A stretch of 60,631 bases of DNA, taken from the IMG/VR virus record IMGVR_UViG_3300037189_006948, positions 1 to 60,631 of that record. One strand, written 5' to 3'. Each line of letters starts with the position of its first letter. The first letter of the stretch is position 1. The stretch comes from a virus. Below are positions 8,270-17,991 of this stretch, in pieces. The translations under genes and the position numbers were made by a program. Under the pieces are notes generated by a model. It had not been told where the DNA came from, made no database searches, and saw only the letters and a list, made by a program, of their open reading frames with translations.

Positions 8270-9253
8270 ATGAAGTTCCTTAAAGGAATTCTGATCGTCG
8301 CAGTTTCTGCTTTGGGCATTAGCACAAGCGAAGCTGCTTGGAATACGCTTGTAACAGTTGCCGGCACTTCTGCCATTGCTCCTGCCTCTAATTTCAAAGG
8401 GCAGGCAGTCACTGGCTTTAAGGCCGGTCAATCTGAAGTTAACTACACTGAATGGCTAGCCGTTCGCACTTATGCTGGCAGCATTGGGGGATTTGACCTC
8501 TCTTTGTCTGGTACTGGCTACTCGGCAACCGCACCTGTTGAGACGCTCAACTGGTACGACGCGCTGAAATGGTGCAATGCCGCAACCATCCAGCAAGGTA
8601 CACTGACGCCGGTCTACAATGTTGGAACATTGTCTATCGGCTCGTTGACCAGCACTGGCACGGTTGCTACGGCTATCGTCCCCGGAGGCCACAAGCTCTC
8701 TTCTGGTGCTTGGGTGAAGGTTACCGGGGCGACTCCTACAGGGTACAACCTGACAAAACCTGTGTTTGTTGTGAATGCAACCACATTCACTTATCCCACT
8801 GTAGTGTCTGGCACGGCAACAGCCACCGGCACGCTTGTTGCAACTGTGTTGTACACGACTGGTGACGTTGTCCCAAACGTAGACGCAACCGCAACTGGTT
8901 ACCGTCTTCCGAGCGAGAAAGAATGGGAGTGGGCAGCTCTGGGCGGCGTTTCTAGCGGCTCGTACACCTACTCTGGGAGCAACACATCAACCGCTGTTGC
9001 ATGGTCGAGCACCAACATCCCGGCGCGAGGTGCGCAGCCTGTGATGGGCAAAACCGCCAACGAACTGAGCATCTACGATATGAGCGGAAACGTGAATGAA
9101 TGGTGCTTTGATGACGCAACCCCGCTGTATGGCCGCCGAGTTCGTGGTGGCTGCTGGTTACAGGACGCAAACTCTCAGCGCACGTTAATCCGTGGGTATT
9201 CCGATCCGGCCCGCCAAGAAGCAGGCTTTGGGTTCCGTGTATTTACAAACTAA
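8270..9253 (+). CDS. Secreted FGE-sulfatase / C-type-lectin-fold protein
   Basis: 327 residues from the ATG at 8270, chosen because it opens with a clear signal peptide (MKFLKGILIVAVSALGISTS, cleavage near EA/AW). The C-terminal half has formylglycine-generating-enzyme family signatures: GYRLPSEKEWEWAALGG near residue 212, then YDMSGNVNEWCFDD near 270, RRVRGGCW and AGFGFRVFTN at the very end. Residues about 125-200 are a beta-rich module (HKLSSGAWVKVTGATPTGY, NATTFTYPTV) common in phage structural proteins, inserted inside the fold. No FGE catalytic Cys pair is evident, so it is more likely a binding protein than an enzyme. This fold also serves as diversity-generating-retroelement target, but no reverse transcriptase is in the window. 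Confidence 0.8.
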   Translation: MKFLKGILIVAVSALGISTSEAAWNTLVTVAGTSAIAPASNFKGQAVTGFKAGQSEVNYTEWLAVRTYAGSIGGFDLSLSGTGYSATAPVETLNWYDALKWCNAATIQQGTLTPVYNVGTLSIGSLTSTGTVATAIVPGGHKLSSGAWVKVTGATPTGYNLTKPVFVVNATTFTYPTVVSGTATATGTLVATVLYTTGDVVPNVDATATGYRLPSEKEWEWAALGGVSSGSYTYSGSNTSTAVAWSSTNIPARGAQPVMGKTANELSIYDMSGNVNEWCFDDATPLYGRRVRGGCWLQDANSQRTLIRGYSDPARQEAGFGFRVFTN

Positions 9254-9310
9254 CACAGCTCAAAAACCAAACCAAACCAAACTCAGACAAACACTTAAAC
9301 TACTACTATT

Positions 9311-10525
9311 ATGGCCGACACAAACAACTGTATCCCACTCGCAACCATTCAAAACTTTGCGAGCAAAGACGTAAACCGCATCATTGGTCAGATCGCTAAG
9401 GTCTTGGCCCGGAAGAGCCCTTACATCAACTCTATTGATGGTGGCACGCTTCCTAACGTCTCCGACGTCGTTCGTAGCGTTGTCGAAGAAATGGCAGTGC
9501 CTGCGGCGTCGCTCGCAGCTCCTACCTTCGTTGATGACACGACGCTTTGTGGCGTTGGTGCAACGCCCGATCAGGTGGGTTCGACTGAGTACCAGTTCAG
9601 CCTCCAGACGTTGCGTGGTGCTGGCCCCCGTGTCTGCGTTAAGCAGGCTCGTACTGCGTTCAAGGGCTCGTACTTGCAGGCGCAGGTGAGCTTGGAGAAG
9701 ACGATTCTCCAAATCATCAACGCTGACATTCGTTATCAGTACCTCATCCAGTCCGGGGTTAAGTACGTTGTCAACACGACGGCTTCGTTTTCGAGCAACT
9801 TGACGGGAGACATGCAGAACATCAATACGAAGTTTGTACAGACCCTTCCTGATGGCCCGTTGAACTTCAAGACGCTGTACCGTGCTGGCACGTTCCTCCG
9901 GGAAGAAATGCTCGCAGAGCCTTTCGCCGCCAAGGAAGGTGAATTCTTCCAAGTTATGCTCGGCGCGGATGCCATTGAAAACATCCGAAATGACGCTGAC
10001 GTTAAGGAAGACTTGCTCTATTTGACCGCCGGTTCGTTCAAATTGGGCGAAGACTCGATCTCCGGCTACCAGTTCCAAGGCTACCGTGGGTTTGCATTCG
10101 GCATAGACCAGCAGCCTCTCCGCGCCACTGGATTTGACGGTCAGGGCAACCTCGTTTTGGTTAACCCGATCATCTCGACGGCAGTCACAAACGGCTTTGC
10201 ACAGCGTCGCAACCCTGACTGGGTTTCTGCGCCTTACGAAGTGGGTTTTGTTATTGCGGGTGAATCGTTCAAACGCCTTGTGCCAGAGAACTATGTGGGT
10301 GAAGGCACATTCAAGTTTGCCCCGCAACTTGCAATGGGTGAATTAGAATGGACGTACTTCCGTGACAATGATTGCAACTTGTACGGTGATTTTGGTCAGC
10401 ACATTTACCAAATTAGCCGTGCAATTCAGCCGATCCGTCCGCAGAACGTCATGCCGATTCTGTACAAGCGTTGCCCGTTCGATGGTGCTCCTTTGCCTTG
10501 CTCTACAGCAGCAACTGGACTTTAA
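9311..10525 (+). CDS. Major capsid protein
   Basis: 404 residues, about the size of an HK97-fold capsid subunit without a long cleaved delta domain. It follows portal and scaffold and is preceded by a CA-rich leader (9254-9310). It contains long hydrophobic and Pro/Gly-spaced beta segments, and ends in a conserved-looking cysteine-containing tail (YKRCPFDGAPLPC). No direct fold motif can be read by eye; position, length and the downstream hairpin terminator typical of a highly expressed gene support the call. Confidence 0.85.
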   Translation: MADTNNCIPLATIQNFASKDVNRIIGQIAKVLARKSPYINSIDGGTLPNVSDVVRSVVEEMAVPAASLAAPTFVDDTTLCGVGATPDQVGSTEYQFSLQTLRGAGPRVCVKQARTAFKGSYLQAQVSLEKTILQIINADIRYQYLIQSGVKYVVNTTASFSSNLTGDMQNINTKFVQTLPDGPLNFKTLYRAGTFLREEMLAEPFAAKEGEFFQVMLGADAIENIRNDADVKEDLLYLTAGSFKLGEDSISGYQFQGYRGFAFGIDQQPLRATGFDGQGNLVLVNPIISTAVTNGFAQRRNPDWVSAPYEVGFVIAGESFKRLVPENYVGEGTFKFAPQLAMGELEWTYFRDNDCNLYGDFGQHIYQISRAIQPIRPQNVMPILYKRCPFDGAPLPCSTAATGL

Positions 10526-10548
10526 TCTTGGGGTGAGTTAATGAAGAG

Positions 10549-10577
10549 GGGGTTGGCCAGTATGGTCAGCCCCTTCT
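10549..10577 (+). terminator. Hairpin terminator after the capsid gene
   Basis: 10549-10558 pairs with 10564-10573 as a 10-base-pair GC-rich stem including two G.T wobbles, with loop AGTAT (10559-10563). It is followed by only a short pyrimidine tail (TTCT). This fits a partial intrinsic terminator that lets the capsid mRNA stop often while some transcription continues into the fibre gene. Confidence 0.6.
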
Positions 10578-10596
10578 GATTAGCTCAAGCAAGGTT

Positions 10597-13500
10597 ATGT
10601 CTAATCTCTCTACCGCAGAATTCCAGCAGTACGCTCTCACGTTGCTTCAGCAAATTGCTGGATCATCTGGAGTTGTGGATATTCACAGCAATCTTTCTAC
10701 CGCAGTTTATCGGCAATATGTATTGTCTCTGCTCGAATACATTGCGACTCATGGCGGAGGTGGTGGCGGAACTGTAGGGGCTACAGGGCTTCAAGGGGCA
10801 ACAGGATTGACAGGGCTAATTGGAGCCACCGGCGCAGGCTTGGCTGGAGCCACCGGCGTGACAGGTGCTACTGGTATGTCAGGCGCAACTGGTGTAGGTG
10901 TTTCGGGGGCAACTGGATTGCAGGGGGCTACAGGAACGGCTGGATCGGTTGGATCTACTGGGTTGGCCGGGGCAACTGGAACAGGCGTTGCGGGTAATGC
11001 GGGAGCTACAGGGTTGACTGGGGCTACAGGGGTAGGCACGGCTGGGAATACTGGTGCCACAGGCGTTGGTTCGACTGGCTTGCAAGGCGCAACTGGCGTT
11101 GCTGGAGGGGTTGGAGCAACGGGTCAGACTGGTGCTACGGGCATTGTTGGCAATGCCGGTGCTACAGGATTTCAAGGGGCGACAGGCATTGGAGCAACAG
11201 GTAATGCTGGAGCCACTGGAATCGGGGCTACAGGATTGCAGGGAGCGACTGGTGTTTCTGGAAGCATTGGGGCTACAGGTGCTCAAGGCGCAACTGGGGC
11301 CGGTGCAACTGGTGTGACCGGGTCTACTGGGTTGACTGGTGCAACTGGTGCAAACGGGCAATCCACGTCATTTTACAATTACCAAGCGGATACTTCTACT
11401 CAAACACTTCCTCCGCCTGGGCCTATCACAAACGGTCATATTCTGTGGAACAACTCTACGCAAAGTGCCGCAACTCAGATTGCTTTCTCGCACATTGACG
11501 GGAATGGCAATGACATCGACGTGTTTTTCTCTCTGTACAAAAATGGAGACACGTTTGTAATTCAGGATCAGAGTAATTCTAATAATTACCAAAAATGGCA
11601 GATCAATGGGACTCCCACAATCGGTGATAATTCCTACATCACGATTCCTGTAACACTTCAGGCATCTGGTGGCTCTGCTAATTTCAGCAACAACCAACAG
11701 GTTATTTGGGCAATTGTCACTTCTGGCCTTCAAGGCGCAACGGGCTTGACGGGGGCTACAGGTATTGGAGCTACTGGTGTGCAGGGAGCGACAGGATTAC
11801 AAGGCGCAACAGGCACCGGGCTACAAGGGGCAACTGGACTCGGAGCTACTGGCGTGCAGGGTGCTACTGGGGTTGCTGGATCTACTGGCGTGCAAGGCTC
11901 AACAGGATTGCAGGGCAGTACTGGTGTTGGCTTGCAAGGTGCTACTGGGTTGACTGGTGCTACAGGCACGTCTGGCGCAATTGGAGCCACCGGCGTTGCT
12001 GGAAACGCAGGGGCAACTGGGTTGTCAGGAAGTACCGGCGCACAAGGGAATACGGGAGCCACTGGTATTGGAGCGACTGGTTTACAAGGTGCAACTGGGA
12101 TCGGAGCAACTGGCACTCAAGGAGCAACTGGTGTTGGTGCCACGGGCTTGCAAGGTAGCACTGGAACACAAGGAGCCACAGGTGCTGGCGCAACGGGATA
12201 CCAAGGCGCGACGGGTTTATCTGGCGCAACAGGAAGCGCAGGCAGTGTTGGTGCGACGGGTATTGGAACTGTTGGAGCAACTGGCAATGATGGTGGCGTT
12301 GGTGCGACTGGTCAGCAAGGCAGTACAGGGGTGCAGGGGGCAACTGGCGCGGGAGTATCACTTCCAGTTTCAATTGCAAATGGGGGAACTGCTGCAACTA
12401 CCGCTGGTGATGCGCTAACGAATCTTGGACTTGGAGGAGTTCGCCTTATTGAGGCCACGCAGACAACAAATGTTGCGTCAACAATGAACACTGGCGTTAC
12501 GCCAAATACGTTGACCGTTAATACTGCTGGGCCATTTTCAACAAACGATTCATACACTCCAGTGCTTGGAGATGTTGTGCTATTTACCAACCAAACTGGG
12601 CAGGCTGTGCAGAATGGCCCGTGGGTGGTTACGACTGTTGGCGCAACTGGAGTGCAGGCTGTATTTACTCGTCCCTCTTGGTTTTCTGGAACTGGAGTAA
12701 AGCCGTTTTCAGCATTTATTCGTTTTGGAACATCTCGTTATCACAATATTTACATCATTGTAAATCAGGCTGTTGGAGATATTTCTGTTGGATCTTCCGG
12801 CCTCGCCGCATATCCGACATCAATAAGGCAAGCAAATGCAAACCTCAGCGCAAATACGTTTGTAAATACACAGACATTTAGTGCTGGAAATCTAACAAGT
12901 CCTCCAGCCTCATTTCAAGCTGGAATTTTGATGACAACTCCAGCCGCACATCGCATTGAATGGGACAACACTGCTCAATACAATGTTGCTTTATTTTCGG
13001 CATCAGGCACATGGGCGATTGGCACAAATCAAACAGTCACGCTGACAACTGGAACGACTGCTGGATTAACGCCCGGAGCGGTTGTTGTTAGCGGTATTGC
13101 TCCAACAACACTGACTGTTGGCAGTGTTTTAAGCTCAACACAGTTTACGCTTGTTGGAACAACAACAAACGCAGGCAGTGCAACTGCGTTCACGATGGCG
13201 TCCCGCCGAACTGTTGCGTATGTTGATAGCGGTGTGCAGGGAGCTACCGGCTTACAGGGGGCGACAGGTTTAACAGGAAGTACTGGCGTTGGTGCTAGCG
13301 GAGTGCAGGGAGCCACTGGTTATCAAGGCGCAACAGGCGCGGGAACAGCAGGATCGCAAGGCGCAACAGGCTATCAGGGGGCTACCGGCGTTGGCACTGC
13401 GGGAAATGCAGGCGCAACAGGGATGCAAGGAGCTACAGGTGTTTCTGGTGGGATTGGCGCAACTGGGGCGCAGGGAGCAACAGGCATTGGGGCTACAGGT

Positions 13501-15357
13501 GCTCAAGGCGCAACTGGATTGTCTGGAAGTACTGGAGTAGGCACAATCGGCGCAACGGGAGCAACAGGCACAGGATTAACAGGAGCTACGGGTCTTGTTG
13601 GGGCAACCGGGATTGCTGGCAACGTAGGAGCCACAGGAACGGGCAGTATTGGTGCAACGGGCTATCAAGGTGCTACCGGCGCGGGCTTACAAGGAGCAAC
13701 CGGCGTTGGTGCAACCGGGTTGACTGGAGCCACGGGCGTTTCTGGATCGCAAGGCGCGACAGGTGTGGCTGGCGGAATCGGAGCTACAGGCTATCAAGGT
13801 GCTACTGGAACAGGGTTAATTGGGTTGACAGGAGCTACCGGCGTAACCGGCGGTATTGGATCTACTGGATTAACGGGGTCAACTGGCGCAGGCGGCGTTG
13901 GAGCAACTGGTGCTACAGGTTCTGCCGGTGGTGTAGGGGCCACAGGAGCCACAGGAACAGGCACAGTGGGCGCAACTGGCTTAACCGGCGCGACTGGGAT
14001 TGGCGCAACGGGGGTACAAGGGGCAACGGGTCTTCAAGGGTCGACTGGAGCAGGAGTTTCACTGCCAGTATCCATCTCTAATGGCGGCACCGGCCAGACG
14101 ACACAACAAGCGGCACTTAACGCATTGGCTGGAGCGGTAACAGTCAACCAAGTACTCAAAGGCGATGGGACAAATGTGGCGTTGGCGGCATTGACTTCAG
14201 CAGATATCCCAACACTGCCAAAATCAAAACTGAGCGGCGTTGCAGCTTCTGGGGCAAATACAGACATTACGTCTATAGCGTTGACTACTGGGACAGTTTC
14301 TACAGCTCCATCAGGTTCAAACGACTTAGTCACAAAGTCTTACGCTGACTCAATTGGCTCAGGAATTAACTTTCACGATGCTGCCGATTACGCTACAACC
14401 GCAGCGTTGTCTGCTGCTTATACTTACGCCAACGGTACTTCTGGAGTTGGCGCAACGATCACAGCAAACGCAAACGGCACGCTTACCATTGACGGATACA
14501 CATTGCTGTCTACGGACGTTGGCAAGCGGTTGCTGATCAAAAACGAAACGGGGGCGTATGTTAATAATACTACTCCGAGTGCAGCTTTTAATGGCGTTTA
14601 CACGTTAACTACAGCGGGAACGGCATCTGTTCCTTATGTTTTAACGAGAGCGACCGATTACGACACAAGTGGGGCTGGAACAAACGAAATCAATCAAGGC
14701 GACTTTATCCTCGTTTTGAGCGGTTCTACGCTCTCCAACACAGCTTGGGTGCAACAGACAAGAATTCCGATAACAATTGGCACGACAAGTCTTTCGTTCA
14801 CGCAATTTGCTAGCTCGGCTGGCGGAGTAACATCATTTGTCACAACCTTGTCGGGATTAACTCCATCAGGAACTCCTGCGACTAGTGCTGTTACCCTTGC
14901 TGGGACGCTTGGCATTGCTAGCGGCGGAACTGGGGCGTCAACAGCAGCGGCTGCGCTTACAGCTCTTGGAGCAGCTTCTTTAGGAGCTAATACGTTTACC
15001 GGGGCGCAGACATTTAAGACGTTTTCGGAAACGGGCACTACACCAGCAATTTCAAGCAATGTTGTAACAATTGACCTTTCTACAGGGTCAGACTTTACGG
15101 TTACACTTAACGCTAACGTGACATCCTTCACAATTAGCAATCCAGCGTCAGGCGTTTCAAACTTTGTGCTTGAGTTGTTGCAAGATTCAACTGGCAATCG
15201 GACTGTTGCGTGGACGTTTACAGGTAAAACATTAAAGTGGGCCGGTGGAGTTGCTCCAACTCAAACGCTGACAGCATCTAAATCAGATGTTTACACGTTC
15301 CGAACCCGGGACGGTGGTGCAACATGGTATGGGTTTGTTGGAGGCCAAAACTACTAA
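10597..15357 (+). CDS. Giant collagen-like fibre protein
   Basis: 1,586 residues. It starts with two near-identical helical repeats ([19 protein letters not shown] and [19 protein letters not shown]), probably the virion anchor, then a Gly run. Three long Gly-X-Y blocks, rich in GATG units, alternate with globular beta domains: residues about 58-253, 377-587 and 880-1153. [17 protein letters not shown]-type repeats and a C-terminal beta domain ([18 protein letters not shown] to YGFVGGQNY) match phage fibre knobs. It should form a trimeric triple-helical rod. The abundant Thr in GAT is the sort of site that is O-glycosylated in bacterial collagens, and glycosyltransferases lie nearby. Its place directly after the capsid gene leaves open a head fibre rather than a tail fibre. 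Confidence 0.85.
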   Translation: MSNLSTAEFQQYALTLLQQIAGSSGVVDIHSNLSTAVYRQYVLSLLEYIATHGGGGGGTVGATGLQGATGLTGLIGATGAGLAGATGVTGATGMSGATGVGVSGATGLQGATGTAGSVGSTGLAGATGTGVAGNAGATGLTGATGVGTAGNTGATGVGSTGLQGATGVAGGVGATGQTGATGIVGNAGATGFQGATGIGATGNAGATGIGATGLQGATGVSGSIGATGAQGATGAGATGVTGSTGLTGATGANGQSTSFYNYQADTSTQTLPPPGPITNGHILWNNSTQSAATQIAFSHIDGNGNDIDVFFSLYKNGDTFVIQDQSNSNNYQKWQINGTPTIGDNSYITIPVTLQASGGSANFSNNQQVIWAIVTSGLQGATGLTGATGIGATGVQGATGLQGATGTGLQGATGLGATGVQGATGVAGSTGVQGSTGLQGSTGVGLQGATGLTGATGTSGAIGATGVAGNAGATGLSGSTGAQGNTGATGIGATGLQGATGIGATGTQGATGVGATGLQGSTGTQGATGAGATGYQGATGLSGATGSAGSVGATGIGTVGATGNDGGVGATGQQGSTGVQGATGAGVSLPVSIANGGTAATTAGDALTNLGLGGVRLIEATQTTNVASTMNTGVTPNTLTVNTAGPFSTNDSYTPVLGDVVLFTNQTGQAVQNGPWVVTTVGATGVQAVFTRPSWFSGTGVKPFSAFIRFGTSRYHNIYIIVNQAVGDISVGSSGLAAYPTSIRQANANLSANTFVNTQTFSAGNLTSPPASFQAGILMTTPAAHRIEWDNTAQYNVALFSASGTWAIGTNQTVTLTTGTTAGLTPGAVVVSGIAPTTLTVGSVLSSTQFTLVGTTTNAGSATAFTMASRRTVAYVDSGVQGATGLQGATGLTGSTGVGASGVQGATGYQGATGAGTAGSQGATGYQGATGVGTAGNAGATGMQGATGVSGGIGATGAQGATGIGATGAQGATGLSGSTGVGTIGATGATGTGLTGATGLVGATGIAGNVGATGTGSIGATGYQGATGAGLQGATGVGATGLTGATGVSGSQGATGVAGGIGATGYQGATGTGLIGLTGATGVTGGIGSTGLTGSTGAGGVGATGATGSAGGVGATGATGTGTVGATGLTGATGIGATGVQGATGLQGSTGAGVSLPVSISNGGTGQTTQQAALNALAGAVTVNQVLKGDGTNVALAALTSADIPTLPKSKLSGVAASGANTDITSIALTTGTVSTAPSGSNDLVTKSYADSIGSGINFHDAADYATTAALSAAYTYANGTSGVGATITANANGTLTIDGYTLLSTDVGKRLLIKNETGAYVNNTTPSAAFNGVYTLTTAGTASVPYVLTRATDYDTSGAGTNEINQGDFILVLSGSTLSNTAWVQQTRIPITIGTTSLSFTQFASSAGGVTSFVTTLSGLTPSGTPATSAVTLAGTLGIASGGTGASTAAAALTALGAASLGANTFTGAQTFKTFSETGTTPAISSNVVTIDLSTGSDFTVTLNANVTSFTISNPASGVSNFVLELLQDSTGNRTVAWTFTGKTLKWAGGVAPTQTLTASKSDVYTFRTRDGGATWYGFVGGQNY
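10770..11355 (+). repeat. Collagen-like Gly-X-Y block 1
   Basis: Tandem nine-base units encoding Gly-X-Y, mostly GAT-Gly-X-X combinations such as [10 protein letters not shown]. About 65 triplets lie here. Third positions vary (for example gga/ggg/ggc for Gly), so the DNA is much less repetitive than the protein. Confidence 0.9.
11725..12358 (+). repeat. Collagen-like Gly-X-Y block 2
   Basis: Second long GATG-type Gly-X-Y block of the same fibre gene, separated from the first by a globular insert (11356-11724). It leads into [19 protein letters not shown], a typical fibre repeat. Confidence 0.9.
13234..14055 (+). repeat. Collagen-like Gly-X-Y block 3
   Basis: Longest Gly-X-Y block, near 90 triplets, again mostly GATG units. 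It is followed by [19 protein letters not shown] and the C-terminal fibre domains. Confidence 0.9.
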
Positions 15358-15358
15358 T

Positions 15359-16609
15359 ATGTTAGGTGTTGTACGAACAGTTTGTTTGGGGGCAAGCCTG
15401 CCTTGGTACGCAGACACGTCTGGAACCAACAAAAGAATTGCATCCAACGGCTCTGTAAAGCAATCCAATGATGGAAGCGGTATAATTTCCGCTCTATTCG
15501 ATGGAACTGCTTCTTACGTTCTGACTTCAAGTAGTATTGCGCTTGGGACAACATTCACTATTGAAATGTTTGTGTTCAAAAGTGACAATACATCTACACT
15601 TTTTTGTTTGCTTGCCCAAGCTTCTGGAGGGTTTCAGCTTACCCATGCGTCCACTACTATTACATATGCTCAAGGGGGCGTTGCAAATATAGCAACTGGA
15701 ACAGCTACTTTATACAATGCTTGGCATCATGTAGCTGTTGTAAGAAATGGAACAAATGCACGTGTTTATGTTGATGGAATATCTGTAATAAACATTACAG
15801 ATAGTACAAACTTTGGATCTAGCCCAATCAATACAGGTTCAGCTCCGTGGGCTCCGCAGTATTTCAAAGGCAAAATAACAGGTGTTCGTGTCACCAACAC
15901 AGCGGTGTACACAACGAACTTTGCTCCGCCATCAACACTGCCAACAGCAGTGTCTGGGACTCAGTTGTTGTTGAATTTTGGGGCTTCTGCTGCGCCTGCT
16001 TTGCCTTGGTATTTAGACGCTTCAGCTAACCACTTTATGACACTTGCTGGGAATGTGTCTCAAAGTAATGATGGAGGTGGAGTTGTATCAGCACTGTTTG
16101 ACGGAACAGCTAACAATTACATTGTTTCAGACAATTTAACTTTAGGAACTACATTCACTATTGAGTTTTTTGCACTAAAAACAACATTAGATAGCTATGG
16201 AACTGTTGTTGATTTTATTGCTCAAGCATCTGGAGGAATTCAGATAAATTATGTTTCTGGATCACTTTACTACTCTCAAGGTGGAATTACAAATATAGCC
16301 TCCGCTGCTGTTACACTGTATAATGCTTGGCATCACATAGCTTGCGTTAGAAATGGAACAAATGTTAAAGTTTATGTTGATGGGACTTCAATTATTAACG
16401 TAACAAACAGCACAAACTTTGGAACTAGTGGAGTTAATATAGGTGCGGCCCCAGCTTTTGGTCAGTGGTATCAAGGCAAAATTACTGGAGTGCGAATTAC
16501 CAACACTGCGGTGTATACAAGTAACTTCACGAAACCAACAACGCTTCCTACAAATATAGCTGGAACTCAGTTGTTGTTGAACTTTGGAGCGACCTCAGCC
16601 CCTGCTTAA
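15359..16609 (+). CDS. Twin LamG/concanavalin-like lectin domain protein
   Basis: 416 residues from the ATG at 15359, one base after the collagen gene stop. It has two tandem copies of a LamG-type domain: about residues 12-215 and 216-416. Each contains ALFDGTA, LGTTFTIE, LYNAWHH(V/I)A, VYVDG, GKITGVR(V/I)TNTAVYT and ends TQLLLNFGA. LamG-like folds bind glycans, so this is a candidate receptor-binding or fibre-tip protein that recognises host surface sugar. The two copies remain similar at the DNA level, pointing to a fairly recent duplication. Confidence 0.85.
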   Translation: MLGVVRTVCLGASLPWYADTSGTNKRIASNGSVKQSNDGSGIISALFDGTASYVLTSSSIALGTTFTIEMFVFKSDNTSTLFCLLAQASGGFQLTHASTTITYAQGGVANIATGTATLYNAWHHVAVVRNGTNARVYVDGISVINITDSTNFGSSPINTGSAPWAPQYFKGKITGVRVTNTAVYTTNFAPPSTLPTAVSGTQLLLNFGASAAPALPWYLDASANHFMTLAGNVSQSNDGGGVVSALFDGTANNYIVSDNLTLGTTFTIEFFALKTTLDSYGTVVDFIAQASGGIQINYVSGSLYYSQGGITNIASAAVTLYNAWHHIACVRNGTNVKVYVDGTSIINVTNSTNFGTSGVNIGAAPAFGQWYQGKITGVRITNTAVYTSNFTKPTTLPTNIAGTQLLLNFGATSAPA

Positions 16610-16610
16610 T

Positions 16611-16850
16611 ATGGAACAGCTTGCTATAGAAACAGCCAAGTCTCAAGGGCCAGCCTTTGTGATGTTTTGTGTGGCAATCTGGTTCCTGCACAACATGAAC
16701 AAAGGGCTGCTTACTAAGCTCAACGAAGAGCGTAACGAGCACTTAAAGTCGCTTGGCGTGCAAATTAACGACTTAAAGGAGGCAATCATTGAGTGCGAGC
16801 GAGACCGCAAGGAATTATGGTATAAAGTACTGGAAAGGAGTCAAGCATGA
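16611..16850 (+). CDS. Single-pass membrane coiled-coil protein of the lysis region
   Basis: 79 residues from the ATG at 16611. A hydrophobic segment (about residues 15-27, AFVMFCVAIWFLH) is followed by a charged coiled coil up to the C-terminus. It overlaps the endolysin start by four bases (ATGA). The topology suits a small lysis-associated membrane protein, perhaps holin or spanin-like, but a dedicated spanin pair lies downstream. Confidence 0.65.
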   Translation: MEQLAIETAKSQGPAFVMFCVAIWFLHNMNKGLLTKLNEERNEHLKSLGVQINDLKEAIIECERDRKELWYKVLERSQA

Positions 16851-17395
16851 GCAAAAAGTTTCAAGATGCTCTGTTATTTGTTCTTGACCATGAGGTTGTG
16901 TTTGCCAAAGGCCATTACGGCGACTACAAGTACGTCATTCCTGAAAATGTAGATGGTGATCCCGGTGGACTCACGATGTGGGGAATTGACCAACGGTCTC
17001 ATCCTACAGTTCAAATTGCTTCGTTGACGCTCAGTCAAGCTGCCGACATCTACGAAAAAGAATATTGGAATAAAGGCCGGTGTGAAGACATGCCACCGAT
17101 GGTTGCCTTGGTTCATTTTGATGCTTGCGTTAACGCTGGCCTTCATCAAGCGGGCCTTTGGATGCAGCGAGCTGTTGGAGCAACGCCAGATGGTATTGTT
17201 GGGCCAGTCACAATAGAAAAGATGAACCAAGTCATCAGTAAGGATGGAGAAAAAGCTCTTGCTATTCGACTTGCTGAACAACGTGAGGCATTTTACAATG
17301 CGCTGGCAAAACAAAAGCCAGCAAACGAGAAGTTTCTTGCCGGATGGTTAAACCGAGTTTCTGACATCAAATCAAAAATTGACACATTATGCTAG
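16847..17395 (+). CDS. Endolysin, GH108-type peptidoglycan hydrolase
   Basis: 182 residues. The N-terminal domain shows the GH108 lysozyme pattern with a likely catalytic Glu16 (FVLDHEVVF), then DGDPGGLTMWGIDQRSHP, EYWNKGRCEDMP and ALVHFDACVNAG. The C-terminal part (WMQRAVGATPDGIVGPVTI) is a peptidoglycan-binding-3 module. It would cut the glycan backbone once the holin opens the inner membrane. A good Shine-Dalgarno sequence (AAAGGAG) lies seven bases before ATG. No signal peptide. Confidence 0.9.
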   Translation: MSKKFQDALLFVLDHEVVFAKGHYGDYKYVIPENVDGDPGGLTMWGIDQRSHPTVQIASLTLSQAADIYEKEYWNKGRCEDMPPMVALVHFDACVNAGLHQAGLWMQRAVGATPDGIVGPVTIEKMNQVISKDGEKALAIRLAEQREAFYNALAKQKPANEKFLAGWLNRVSDIKSKIDTLC

Positions 17396-17670
17396 ACTAC
17401 ATCCTCGCCCGCCTCCAAGAAGACTCGTCCTACGCTGGCCTTTCTGGCTTGCTTGTTATGATTGGCATTCACGCGCCGGATGGTGCTGTCACAACGGTTT
17501 CTCACACACTTGCTGCTCTTGCTGCCTGCGCTGCGTTCTTCATCAAACAGCACAAGGCTGCAGTTGCCGCTAAAGAACCGGCTGCTGCGCCCGGAGTGCA
17601 AATTGCTCCCGTAATTCAAGCTCCCTTGCCAAATGCTGCCGCTTCTGTTATCCCTCCTCAAGCTCGCTGA
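17389..17670 (+). CDS. Holin-like membrane protein
   Basis: 93 residues, overlapping the end of the endolysin gene by seven bases. Two hydrophobic stretches (about residues 18-28 and 38-52, SHTLAALAACAAFFI) and an Ala/Pro-rich C-terminal tail are seen. Position right after the endolysin and before the spanin pair makes holin the natural call. No named holin family is recognised. Confidence 0.65.
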   Translation: MLDYILARLQEDSSYAGLSGLLVMIGIHAPDGAVTTVSHTLAALAACAAFFIKQHKAAVAAKEPAAAPGVQIAPVIQAPLPNAAASVIPPQAR

Positions 17671-17899
17671 GTCGTACTTGGGTATTAAGGCAGTCCGAGC
17701 TAAGTGGGAACTTGAGCGAGACATTGAAAACTACTGCGATGAAGTCCAAAACCAAATACTCGTTGCTAGGGCTGCTGGCGATGACGCTCGGGCTGACATC
17801 CTGCACCAACGTCTCCTCAGTTCCTCGGGGATCAGTGTTTCCGCCCAGCGGGATATTGAAGCTGTCCCCGGGGCAGACGTACACAGCAACGGGAAATGA
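17633..17899 (+). CDS. Inner-membrane spanin-like protein (Rz-like)
   Basis: 88 residues with an N-terminal hydrophobic anchor (MLPLLLSLLKLAESYLGI), then a charged, helical periplasmic region ([16 protein letters not shown]). It overlaps the holin-like gene by 38 bases, and a lipoprotein gene lies in its +1 frame, the arrangement known from lambda Rz/Rz1. The anchor is short, so confidence rests mostly on that nested context. Confidence 0.6.
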   Translation: MLPLLLSLLKLAESYLGIKAVRAKWELERDIENYCDEVQNQILVARAAGDDARADILHQRLLSSSGISVSAQRDIEAVPGADVHSNGK

Positions 17900-17990
17900 G
17901 ACATGGCATTCTGCGGCTCGGTACGCTGCGTGCGAGCAGGACGCTATTAATGCCGCTGCGGCTTTGAAACAAAAAGAAAACCGACCTTAA
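17739..17990 (+). CDS. Outer-membrane spanin lipoprotein (Rz1-like)
   Basis: 83 residues from the ATG at 17739, mostly inside the Rz-like gene in the +1 frame. It has a lipoprotein signal: basic MKSKTK, hydrophobic core and lipobox LTSC with Cys22 as the lipidation site. The mature part is small and Pro/Gly-containing. Together with the inner spanin it would fuse inner and outer membranes in the last lysis step, which implies a Gram-negative host. Confidence 0.75.
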   Translation: MKSKTKYSLLGLLAMTLGLTSCTNVSSVPRGSVFPPSGILKLSPGQTYTATGNETWHSAARYAACEQDAINAAAALKQKENRP

Positions 17991-17991
17991 T

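Noticed and set aside
8900-9253. Diversity-generating retroelement
   Set aside because: The target-like fold is present, but no reverse transcriptase and no second near-identical template copy were seen in the window.
9260-10327. Long reverse-strand frame (355 codons) opposite the capsid gene
   Set aside because: It lies fully antisense to a well-supported capsid gene, its product is Arg/Cys/Val-biased, and no other reverse-strand gene exists. It is explained by codon bias of the + strand gene.
10791-13540. Several alternate-frame and antisense frames across the collagen repeats
   Set aside because: Repeat codons keep all frames open; products are periodic artefacts (PVAP, SCSP patterns).
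10770-14055. Repetitive DNA considered as a CRISPR array
   Set aside because: Periodicity is nine bases, in frame with Gly-X-Y coding, with no conserved repeat/spacer structure.
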